Shown: positions 6,075 through 13,265 of the stretch, in pieces | Numbering within the stretch: the stretch's first letter is position 1 | Layout: each line of letters opens with the position of its first letter | Assembly (NCBI GenBank): GCA_030595485.1 | Contig: JAUVDE010000050.1 | Span: forward strand, 1-13,293 | DNA: 13,293 bases | DNA from: Draconibacterium sp. | GTDB taxonomy: Bacteria > Bacteroidota > Bacteroidia > Bacteroidales > Prolixibacteraceae | Direction: 5' to 3' | Translations under genes and position numbers: made by a program | The notes under the pieces: model-generated | Told to the model about the DNA's origin: nothing | Databases searched by the model: none | What the model saw: only the letters and a program-made list of their open reading frames with translations

Positions 6075-7415
6075 TTAACCTACAACTGGAGGCTCAATTG
6101 GAGTATTGCTTTTTACTACAATAAAACTGGTAATAGCATAATAAGCGTTTTTATTATCAGCTGTTGTTTGCATATCATTTGTCCACGGTTCCAACTCATA
6201 TTTGTAACAGAACGATTCCCCACCACGCGCATAATCAAAAACATCAGTTCTAACAGGTACTTCCATACCGGGGCACCAACCGGCACGATCGGGTTGCCAA
6301 TTTCCACCCTGCGGTTGTACTTTGTTCTGCTCACAGCCAATTCCTTTCATTTCATGCTGAAAAACGGGATTGTCATCAATTAATACATTATGCGTACGAA
6401 AACACCATTCGGCACATGGGCGTCCATCTGCATCCATTGGCGTTGCATGTCCCCATCCACTAATCGTAGTCCGAATTGTAGTTTTTTCAGCATTGCCAGG
6501 GATTGTAATACACTTGTCTAAAATAAAATCGCTTTCTACACCATAAGGAATGCCAGCCAGCGAATGTTGCGCATAATCCAAAAGTGGAGCCACTGCATAA
6601 TATTGATAGTCGGGAGTTCCTTCAATCACCTCAAAATCTAACGAAAGAATCCATCCATCAGATCCCCAAACTTCGATAAAAGAGCGCAGATTTACTTCGC
6701 CCGTTAATAGCGATTTAAAATCGGTAACATCAATTGGAAAACCTTTTGATAGTTGCGAATTATCAACTCCATAAGGTGTTATAAACCTTCCTATTTCAAG
6801 CCAATTTTCAGTTATCGGATCTTGCAAACGAATATTTGCAAACATGTCCCAGGCATTACATCCTTCAGCCGGGCAACGCAACTTTATATACATGGTAATA
6901 TTTTCCACTTTTGTCGGATCGGTCGGAAAAGAAAAGGTGTCTTCGGCTTTTTGTGCATAACCACCGCCAAATGCTAGCCGTGTTTCGTTAAATGTAGATA
7001 TCACCACCAATTTTTCAACACCATTGGCATTTAAGTCTGCCGAATAAGATTGTAGGTTATCACCGAAAATAGTTATAGTTCCACTTAATTCGCCAACTGC
7101 AGTTGGTTTGCAACGTATATTTAATGTAACACTACTATTTGCTTTTTCAGCCGAAATATTTGTTTGTTTTGAATAGGAACCTCCATCCACAGCAAACTCA
7201 AAATCACCCGATATTTCAACAATAATTGCTTCAGTTAACTCATCGCCACTTAATTTTAGTGTTTGAGCCTCAGATGGTGCATTCTTTCCAACTGTTCCAA
7301 AATTGGTTAATTCACCTTTAATAGAAAAAGAACCTGGATCTACAGAAGGTTCGCTGTTATCGCATGCTGCAAATAAAAAAAGGCATAGCAAAAGTGGTAA
7401 TTGAATGAGTTTCAT
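6075..7415 (-). CDS. Peptide-N-glycosidase F (PNGase F) homologue, lipoprotein with N-terminal Ig-like domain
   Basis: Hydrolyses the amide bond between asparagine and the first GlcNAc of N-glycans, releasing the glycan and leaving aspartate. The 446-aa protein has a lipobox (LFAAC, C18), an Ig-like beta domain at about 30-132, then PNGase N and C domains at about 137-445 that read closely like the Elizabethkingia enzyme. Counterparts seen: D190 (D60, catalytic), E248 and W250 (E118, W120), E336 in CAEWCFRTH (E206), R377 (R248), and disulfide cysteines C181/C186, C334/C338 and C361/C381. M191 replaces the arginine (R61) that follows the catalytic aspartate in the type enzyme. The type enzyme is a soluble secreted protein; this one is predicted to be membrane-anchored, perhaps on the cell surface. 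The acidic CDNSE after the lipobox fits export weakly. It is transcribed toward the MORN lipoprotein and lies on the same strand as the GH110 operon, separated from it by 428 bp. Confidence 0.95.
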   Translation of the reverse strand: MKLIQLPLLLCLFLFAACDNSEPSVDPGSFSIKGELTNFGTVGKNAPSEAQTLKLSGDELTEAIIVEISGDFEFAVDGGSYSKQTNISAEKANSSVTLNIRCKPTAVGELSGTITIFGDNLQSYSADLNANGVEKLVVISTFNETRLAFGGGYAQKAEDTFSFPTDPTKVENITMYIKLRCPAEGCNAWDMFANIRLQDPITENWLEIGRFITPYGVDNSQLSKGFPIDVTDFKSLLTGEVNLRSFIEVWGSDGWILSLDFEVIEGTPDYQYYAVAPLLDYAQHSLAGIPYGVESDFILDKCITIPGNAEKTTIRTTISGWGHATPMDADGRPCAEWCFRTHNVLIDDNPVFQHEMKGIGCEQNKVQPQGGNWQPDRAGWCPGMEVPVRTDVFDYARGGESFCYKYELEPWTNDMQTTADNKNAYYAITSFIVVKSNTPIEPPVVG

Positions 7416-7843
7416 CTGTTCTTTAATCTTTTAGTTTTCTTAGAATAATTAGTTGCAACAAATGTCGTATTTTTTTAGATACTAAATATTTTTTATATCT
7501 TTTTTTTTTAGCTAATTTTTTTAATGAAGTTTTCAGGTGCAAAAAGAACAGCTGAATGGCTTGTATGGTCAGGCGCAGTTCTAACCAATAATAAGATTAT
7601 TAACGATTAATTTTGCAGAGGTACCCCCAATTGGGAAATAGTAATAATTGACTTTACTTCCTCTTTCTCAAATACATATAGTTTTCAAAATGAGTTTTCA
7701 TAATCTGCGAGGAGATTGTGTCGTTTTAATAGGCGCCAGGAGGTGAATTGTAAGTTATAGTTTAGCTATTATTGTAGCTATTCTTTCCTGTTATATACCT
7801 CTTCTGTTCTAGAAAAATCGACTGTACCCCTGAACCAACTCAA
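7416..7843. other. 428-bp AT-rich intergenic region
   Basis: No gene is supported here. It separates the PNGase start from the end of the LamG-EEP gene, so it should hold the PNGase promoter and the operon terminator. T-tracts at 7470-7476, 7489-7494, 7500-7509 and 7516-7522 (A-tracts on the PNGase coding strand) could bend DNA or act as an UP-like element. Other signals are the palindrome CCCAATTGGG (7626-7635), the inverted pair AATAAT-aag-ATTATT (7587-7601), the direct repeat TAGCTATT (7763-7770 and 7775-7782) and a + strand TAnnTTTG at 7608-7615. No GC-rich hairpin followed by a T-run was found for the operon end. Confidence 0.6.
7608..7615 (+). promoter_or_regulatory. Orphan + strand -7-like element (TAATTTTG)
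   Basis: TAATTTTG is an exact TAnnTTTG match on the + strand, but no TTTG lies at the expected -33 distance and no + strand gene follows. If used, it would make a non-coding transcript running antisense into the 3' end of the LamG-EEP gene. A chance match is likely in AT-rich DNA. Confidence 0.15.
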
Positions 7844-9655
7844 TTATTCCAACTCAAACTCTGATACTATCAAAAAATGATCTGAAGGGAATCCTCCAGG
7901 CCATGTTGAAATAATTTCGGTAAAGGTATTTTTTATACTTTTCCCTTTGAAATACACTTGATCAATTCTTTTATTACTTCGATGGGTATACCCTGGATAC
8001 TTTTTGACATCAAGATGCTTACTACGATAGGCATCGACAAAACCATTTTCCAATAGTTTCACTGATGCAGGACTTTTCCCTCCATCAGTATGTGGAACCG
8101 CATTAAAATCACCAGCAAATATAATTGGAATAAGATCGGCCCGAGCAAATCTTGCTTGATGAAACTCGTACACGGCTGGAAATGAACTCATACCATACCA
8201 ATTAGACATTGCATAAATTTCTTGTGTCTTACTTAAGGCGACTTTTACGCCTACATTCATAAAAGACGCCTCTAAAGGCACAAATACTTCTGTTATGGGA
8301 TAACGACTAATAACTGAAATGTTTGTGCCCTGAAAGCAGTAATCCCAATCGCTTGCTGTTGCATAGTAATACCCCAACTCTGCAGCAATAAAGTCTCCTG
8401 ATGAATAAGTTTCCTGCAACAATATCAGATCCAAATCCTTTTCTTTTATCATCTTAACAATACGCATTCGTGAATCCCAATTATCCTTTTCTACAGAATA
8501 ATGAATACCCCCATGCCATATATTCCAATCCCCAACATTTAATATTTTTACTTTCTCCTCAAATATAAATTCAGAGCAATTCTTATATTTTGCATAAGAA
8601 TTTAATACCTCATCAGAATCTAACACCTTTTCCAAAAGGGTTAAATCATCTATATTAAATTCTGAAGGGAATAATTGGACTTGTTGTGTATATGACCTTG
8701 CAACATCGCCATTGATATGAATCTTACCATTATCTAAGTAATAGATTTTACTTATTGGTTTTAACTCCGTTAATTCTAATATTTGAAAAACAGTGTATGG
8801 ATTCTTCAATAATTCTTTTCTTATTTCTTTTACCCGCTTTAAATTACTTGAAGCAATTAGTTCAATTTGAGCCGAATCCAACTCATTCTTCTTACTTTCA
8901 AACAGGTCATCCGGATTAGTGACCAAACTAAGAAACTCATCATCATGCAGGTTTCCCAGACCGAAGGAACTAAATTCATCAACTAAAGCCTGCAACTGTA
9001 AAACACCCTCTTCAATTTGAGGTAATAAGCTTTTCTTGTAATCAAATTTGTTTTCCTTTGCCCCAATCACCAGAGGATTGTCATTGGTAAAATCAAAGCC
9101 CACTTTGTAAATTGCTTTATTATGACCATCGTAGTACAAGCGAACTTCTAATAACTCTTTATCATATGTCATTGTTAATTGATGCCACTCTCCATCACAC
9201 ACCGGCATCACATTACCATTCTCCCTTTCGTAATTCAGACGTTTACTGCCCGATCCAACACTCCAGGCAAAAGTGCCCCCTGAAGTATAAAAGGCCCACC
9301 CTTCGTTTTTATGAGAGGTAATGCTTTTATCTAAATAGTGCTTCTGTGACACTAAAACGGTTGGTTTATCGGATAACACCTGAACCCAAAACTGAACAGT
9401 AAAATCTCCAGAGCCATCCACCAACTGACTATTTAGAGTGAAAGTATTAAAGCTTTTATCGTGCCCCAAGGATAAAGCCCTGCCACTAATTCCTTTTGTA
9501 TATTTGAAGTTTTCACCTTCAAATTGATAACTATTACTGCTAACATTTCCTTCAAACTTAAATTGCAAAGAAACGTCATTCTGCCCTTGAACGTGTTGGC
9601 ATACATTACATATGAAGATCAATACACTCAATACAATCACAAAATTCTGTTTCAT
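7844..9655 (-). CDS. Secreted LamG-like / endonuclease-exonuclease-phosphatase (EEP) fusion protein
   Basis: A 603-aa exported phosphoesterase of unknown substrate. A signal peptide of ~24 residues (cleavage near VQG/QND) is followed by a LamG/concanavalin-like beta-sandwich at ~28-230 (LVDGSGDFTVQFWVQ, DGEWHQLTMTYD, LYYDGHNK), a poorly recognised linker at ~245-365, and an EEP domain at ~368-603. The EEP catalytic set is complete: N378 (DWNIWHGG), E415 (LLQET), D516 and N518 (AGDFNAV), D565 (RIDQVYF), and D592/H593 (PSDHF). EEP enzymes cut phosphodiester or phosphomonoester bonds in DNA, sphingomyelin, inositol phosphates or similar. The LamG part may bind glycan or glycoprotein. It is the last gene of the GH110-metallopeptidase operon (43-bp gap), which suggests a host- or glycoconjugate-derived substrate rather than DNA repair. 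There is no lipobox, unlike its neighbours, so it may be periplasmic or released. Confidence 0.88.
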   Translation of the reverse strand: MKQNFVIVLSVLIFICNVCQHVQGQNDVSLQFKFEGNVSSNSYQFEGENFKYTKGISGRALSLGHDKSFNTFTLNSQLVDGSGDFTVQFWVQVLSDKPTVLVSQKHYLDKSITSHKNEGWAFYTSGGTFAWSVGSGSKRLNYERENGNVMPVCDGEWHQLTMTYDKELLEVRLYYDGHNKAIYKVGFDFTNDNPLVIGAKENKFDYKKSLLPQIEEGVLQLQALVDEFSSFGLGNLHDDEFLSLVTNPDDLFESKKNELDSAQIELIASSNLKRVKEIRKELLKNPYTVFQILELTELKPISKIYYLDNGKIHINGDVARSYTQQVQLFPSEFNIDDLTLLEKVLDSDEVLNSYAKYKNCSEFIFEEKVKILNVGDWNIWHGGIHYSVEKDNWDSRMRIVKMIKEKDLDLILLQETYSSGDFIAAELGYYYATASDWDYCFQGTNISVISRYPITEVFVPLEASFMNVGVKVALSKTQEIYAMSNWYGMSSFPAVYEFHQARFARADLIPIIFAGDFNAVPHTDGGKSPASVKLLENGFVDAYRSKHLDVKKYPGYTHRSNKRIDQVYFKGKSIKNTFTEIISTWPGGFPSDHFLIVSEFELE

Positions 9656-9698
9656 TACATATTCTTTTATCTGATTAAAAAATGCAATTATGGAATAA

Positions 9699-11153
9699 TT
9701 AGAATACTACTTTAATTTCGGCTTTACTTTTATCCACTTTAATTCCATACTGATTAAACCAGCCAAACAAGTTTTTACCCATTGCCATACTCAATAAGGC
9801 AACCGTATTATTCATGTCATATTTTGTGATGCTTTCGGTGGTAGCGTATTTTCTTTTAAGTTTGAAATAATCGGCAATAATATTCGGATTTTCTTTGCGT
9901 AACTCTTCAAATACCCAATAGGTTTTGCCCCAATGAATATTGTTTTTTGCGCCTTTGTCAAGTTCTTCACCTTTGCCCGTCAGATTACCACGAATATCAT
10001 AATTGGTCATTGAAGCATCGTACTTTGTTGCACGTGCAATAGTCCGCTCAATTCGTCTAACCGCCTCTTCTTCGTGGCCCATGTCCATCATCACCAAGTT
10101 GCCTACATAAGTTGCGATTGGCTCGTTCCACACTTCGGGAAATGGAAGTACCCAGGAGTGTACCGATTCGTGTGTCAGGAACTCAATCATTCCATCTTCC
10201 TTTTCGGGGAAACCACCCCACCAAACTGCTAAAGCCACAACAGTTCCGCTTGAGAAACCTCCTCCCCCTGTTGCCAACAATGTAATTTGCGAAGCCATTC
10301 CGGGTGACAAAGGAACACCCATTCTTTTTTCAATGTTCGGAAACGACCTTTTGTAAACATCCACCATCGCATTGGCAAAGGGTTTCATGTAGTCGTTGTA
10401 GCTCAATTTAAAGGTTCCATGGTCGTCGTTGTATTCCAAATCACCAATTCCTAAGCCTTTAAATCTTTTTGATGGATCGATAACTTTTCCAGAAGCAACT
10501 TCACGTAAAAGAGGTTTCCACATCTCTTTATTAATCGAATCGCTGGCATTTGGATTGTGCCCAGCTAAAGATCGGGATGAAACCAGAAGTGTGCCTTTCC
10601 CTACTTTTTTACGAGCTAAAACAGCCTTTTTGTTGGAATCCTTAATTAGTATATCCCAATGTTTTGGCGATGCTAAAGTAAGTGATGCACCACCTTTTCC
10701 TTCGAATTCGTTTTGTGCAATTTTTGCAGAACCAAGCAAAGGATGTTGGGCTGCATTCGTAAATTCGGCTCCAAATGTTTTAAGCAGTTTATTTTGCGAT
10801 TTAGTTTTTTCCGAGCCAAAAACGGCAACTCCACCACCCTGATTTAAAAACCCATTGATGGTTTCTACATCTTTTTCGGTATACTCAATTCTATCGTCGC
10901 AGTTAAGCAGAACCAATAAATTTGCATTCGAAAAATCTACATTATATAAATTACACCAGTTTGTAACTCCTTTTTGTCCGGGCAGGTATTGTCGATCGAA
11001 ACGGTGATCGGCGTAAAAAGAAAATTCGTGCGATAAATCAGTTATAACATGTACTTTATCAGCCTCTGCCCATTCTTCTGTTGAATTGGTGCAGGCAACT
11101 TGAAAGAAAACGATGGCTAAAATTGCCAGTCCTAAAAATCTTCTGAAATTCAT
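9699..11153 (-). CDS. Gluzincin-type metallopeptidase lipoprotein with N-terminal amidotransferase-like domain
   Basis: A 484-aa lipoprotein (lipobox FQVAC, C21). Residues ~35-200 look like a class I glutamine-amidotransferase/DUF4350-type Rossmann domain: VHVITDL, ANLLVLLNCDDRI, INGFLNQGGGVAVFG, GKGTLLVSSRSL. No obvious catalytic cysteine triad is seen, so it is probably a binding or structural module. Residues ~235-484 hold a peptidase domain with H328-E329-S-V-H332 as zinc site and E344 in VWNEPIATYV as likely third ligand. HExxHSW followed by WNEPxA resembles M1/M60-type gluzincins, but with only 11 residues between the second histidine and E344. The stop of the GH110 gene lies 6 bp upstream, so the two are surely co-transcribed. 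It is probably a surface or periplasmic protease acting on (glyco)proteins, comparable in role to M60-like mucin peptidases; this is inference. The exact MEROPS family is undecided. Confidence 0.8.
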   Translation of the reverse strand: MNFRRFLGLAILAIVFFQVACTNSTEEWAEADKVHVITDLSHEFSFYADHRFDRQYLPGQKGVTNWCNLYNVDFSNANLLVLLNCDDRIEYTEKDVETINGFLNQGGGVAVFGSEKTKSQNKLLKTFGAEFTNAAQHPLLGSAKIAQNEFEGKGGASLTLASPKHWDILIKDSNKKAVLARKKVGKGTLLVSSRSLAGHNPNASDSINKEMWKPLLREVASGKVIDPSKRFKGLGIGDLEYNDDHGTFKLSYNDYMKPFANAMVDVYKRSFPNIEKRMGVPLSPGMASQITLLATGGGGFSSGTVVALAVWWGGFPEKEDGMIEFLTHESVHSWVLPFPEVWNEPIATYVGNLVMMDMGHEEEAVRRIERTIARATKYDASMTNYDIRGNLTGKGEELDKGAKNNIHWGKTYWVFEELRKENPNIIADYFKLKRKYATTESITKYDMNNTVALLSMAMGKNLFGWFNQYGIKVDKSKAEIKVVF

Positions 11154-11159
11154 TTTAAT

Positions 11160-13022
11160 CTATTTTTCGATTGTCAACTCCGGGTTATTTACTTTAATAT
11201 TATTTTCACTCATTCTCTTCAAAAAAATGTTTTTACCCAAAACCTGTTCTCCAATTGTATTCCCCATAATCTCAACATTTTTACAGGCATCAATCTGGAA
11301 ATTATACTTTTGAAAATGCCAGGGTTCGAAATCGAGACTACGTGTAATGGTATTGTTTTTAAAACTTAATCCATCAACCGATAAAGCATATAGAATTGGA
11401 TAATCTGCTGGAGCAAATGTGTTGTTTTCAATAGTAATATTTTTGTGAAAAGGATGCTCTGGATCAGCTTCAGGAATATCGGGATAAATACTAATTATTG
11501 CATTACAAAATTGGTACATCGATGAATTGCAGGGTGTTCTGAATTCGTTGTTTCGAATGGTAACATCGGTAACCGCACCACTTTCGTACCACGAATTGGC
11601 ATCGCCTGCAATTAAAATTGCTGAACCACTTGTTTCAAAAATATTATTTTCAATCAATACTTTTCCGGGTGTTGAAATTAAGTAACCACGAGCGCGGCAA
11701 CTTCCAACAAAACAATTGGTAATAGTTGCATTTGCTGTCCAGCTTAAATTCTCTATTGAATACTCTGCATCTAAAATTTCAGGAACAGGGTTTTCAAATT
11801 CAAGCAAAAAAGTGTCTTTGTTTATTGATTCAAATTTTACGATTTTACCATTGCCAATGGAATTCATCGAACTCTTTTTTATAAAACTTACTTCGTCACC
11901 GGTTTCGCCCCAAAGCAAACCGCAACTCATATCGTGTGCAAATTTGCACTTTACAGTGGTTGAATTAACTTTCTCAAGCACTGGCACACATGTTCCATGA
12001 ATATTTATCGGGTCGTCCATTAAACCCTGCGCATCACAATCATCGATAATTATTTCGCCCTTGCATCCCATAAAATGTAAACCATCGTCGTGACCACTTA
12101 GAAAGCGATTTTTATGTGGATTAGGAATCATATTTACTTTTCGCATTTCAATATTCTCGCAATATTGAGAGAGAATCCCTAAACCTGAAGTGTGGTAAAC
12201 ATTTACATTTTCGAGCTTAATATTTTTGCTATGAAATAAAAACATTCCCGCATGATCGCGGGTACTGTGACGCATAATTAAATGGTTTCCAACACCCGGA
12301 GTTTTTGTAAAATCACCCTCAATTAGTACCAACCCGGGTTCCTTTTCGGTGTACGTGAGGTTTTTAAAATCGCCTTTTACACAACCATTGTCGCCGGTAT
12401 TGGCTGGAATAATATGGTTTTTGTCAATTTCAATTAACCACGAACCACCAGACAATCCCCAATGTGCTTCCCATCCTTCAGCCTGAAAAACAAGCCCACG
12501 CTCATGCATCTTATAGGGAAACTGTTTTTTATCAATTTTCAATAAAATATGAGTTGGCGATGTTTCAACAACCTCTGACTCGGCTGTTAATGGAAATTCC
12601 CAGTCAATATTTACATTCTTTATGCTAATGTTTTCCGAATTATCTAAAGTGAATGGTTGAATATGACCATGAAAAATAAAATCAGAACCTTGAGCATCAA
12701 TCGTTATGTTCTTTTTGTTCTCAAGAAATACAGCCAGTCTTTTCGGGTTTACATCGTAAGTATTCGTTTCAAAATAAGGTTTAAAATAATTTGAATCGGG
12801 GAAGAAATCGTACCTCCCTTTTGGAAATACTATTTCCAACGGCTCATCATCTAATCCTTCGATTAATTTATTAAACTGGGCTGTAATACTTTGCCCGGTG
12901 TTTACCTTAATTCCGTAATCTGAAACAATTATTTGCTTGCTGCTTTGCTGGCTCGTGCACGCCGAAAACAAAAAGACTAATAGAATAATTACTACTGCTC
13001 CGGGTCTGAAAAAACTTTTCAT
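11160..13022 (-). CDS. GH110 alpha-1,3-galactosidase, lipoprotein
   Basis: Removes terminal alpha-1,3-linked galactose from glycans such as blood group B or linear Gal-alpha-1,3-Gal. The 620-aa protein starts with a lipoprotein signal (VFLFSAC, C22) and then matches GH110 along its length: GRYDFFPDS (69-77), MFLFHSKNIKLENV, GLGILSQYCENIEM (280-293), DDPINIHG (336-343), SWYESGAVTDVTIRNN (477-492) and YPILYALSVDGL. The repeated NNxF/NxTI turns mark a right-handed beta-helix. D313 (DDGLHF), D336 and D337 keep the same 23- and 1-residue spacing as D321/D344/D345, the proposed acidic catalytic residues of a characterised marine GH110, as recalled. Subfamily A (branched blood group B only) versus B (also linear) is not decided here. 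First gene of a three-gene operon, with only 6 bp before the metallopeptidase start. Predicted location is the outer membrane or cell surface. No neighbouring SusC/SusD in view. Confidence 0.94.
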   Translation of the reverse strand: MKSFFRPGAVVIILLVFLFSACTSQQSSKQIIVSDYGIKVNTGQSITAQFNKLIEGLDDEPLEIVFPKGRYDFFPDSNYFKPYFETNTYDVNPKRLAVFLENKKNITIDAQGSDFIFHGHIQPFTLDNSENISIKNVNIDWEFPLTAESEVVETSPTHILLKIDKKQFPYKMHERGLVFQAEGWEAHWGLSGGSWLIEIDKNHIIPANTGDNGCVKGDFKNLTYTEKEPGLVLIEGDFTKTPGVGNHLIMRHSTRDHAGMFLFHSKNIKLENVNVYHTSGLGILSQYCENIEMRKVNMIPNPHKNRFLSGHDDGLHFMGCKGEIIIDDCDAQGLMDDPINIHGTCVPVLEKVNSTTVKCKFAHDMSCGLLWGETGDEVSFIKKSSMNSIGNGKIVKFESINKDTFLLEFENPVPEILDAEYSIENLSWTANATITNCFVGSCRARGYLISTPGKVLIENNIFETSGSAILIAGDANSWYESGAVTDVTIRNNEFRTPCNSSMYQFCNAIISIYPDIPEADPEHPFHKNITIENNTFAPADYPILYALSVDGLSFKNNTITRSLDFEPWHFQKYNFQIDACKNVEIMGNTIGEQVLGKNIFLKRMSENNIKVNNPELTIEK

Positions 13023-13046
13023 TGCAAATTTGTACTTTATTTGTAA

Positions 13047-13075
13047 CTATTCAGGTGTTGTAAACTCCTGAGTAG
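13047..13075. promoter_or_regulatory. Stem-loop or operator candidate upstream of the GH110 operon
   Basis: CTATTCAGG (13047-13055) pairs with CCTGAGTAG (13067-13075) over nine positions, one a G-T wobble in one strand, with an 11-nt loop. It begins 25 bp upstream of the GH110 start codon, where the promoter or 5' leader is expected. It could be an operator or a leader hairpin. No clear TAnnTTTG element was found on the coding strand here. The match to known regulators is unrecognised. Confidence 0.35.
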
Positions 13076-13093
13076 CTGATTTTTGTAATTTGA

Positions 13094-13200
13094 TATTTCA
13101 CGCAAAGGACGCAAAACCAAAGACATGCAAAGGGCGCAAAGTGCTTAGAATAAAGCCTTTGCGCGTTTTGCGAGAATCTTTGCGAACTTTGCGTGAAATA
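13094..13200. repeat. 107-bp palindromic repeat built of CGCAAAG units
   Basis: TATTTCACGCAAAG (13094-13107) is the perfect reverse complement of CTTTGCGTGAAATA (13187-13200). Between them the left arm carries CAAAG at 13103, 13118, 13128 and 13137, and the right arm carries CTTTGCG/TTTTGCG units, so the whole folds as a long imperfect hairpin. Similar CGCAAAG/CTTTGCG elements are scattered between genes in many Bacteroidota genomes (from memory) and look like non-autonomous mobile or REP-like repeats. No target-site duplication is obvious next to the ends. It lies 72 bp upstream of the GH110 start and could affect its expression. Confidence 0.8.
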
Positions 13201-13265
13201 CATATTGTATTCATAACCAATTTAATAAAGTGCAATTATACACCTGAGTAGTTACCTTTATTTAA

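Larger units (their letters stand above)
13043..13255. repeat. 16-bp long-range inverted repeat enclosing the CGCAAAG element
   Basis: GTAACTATTCAGGTGT (13043-13058) is the reverse complement of 13240-13255 with one mismatch. The two arms are about 180 bp apart and symmetrically enclose the 107-bp palindromic repeat at 13094-13200. A third copy of the core, CCTGAGTAG, lies at 13067-13075. The arrangement could be an older element into which the inner repeat was inserted, or several sites for one regulator upstream of the GH110 operon. Confidence 0.5.

Noticed and set aside
7524..7610. 28-aa + strand reading frame, and an overlapping frame reading QKEQLNGLYGQAQF
   Set aside because: No ribosome binding site and no recognised family. 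The second peptide vaguely recalls a transposase C-terminus, but the match is too short and no flanking inverted repeats were found.
10429..10842. 137-aa + strand frame
   Set aside because: It lies wholly opposite the metallopeptidase gene, lacks a recognisable domain, and the opposite-strand protein has clear family motifs.
13094..13200. CRISPR array in the CGCAAAG repeat region
   Set aside because: The units are 7-11 bp, irregularly spaced and arranged as two inverted arms, with no spacer-repeat periodicity.
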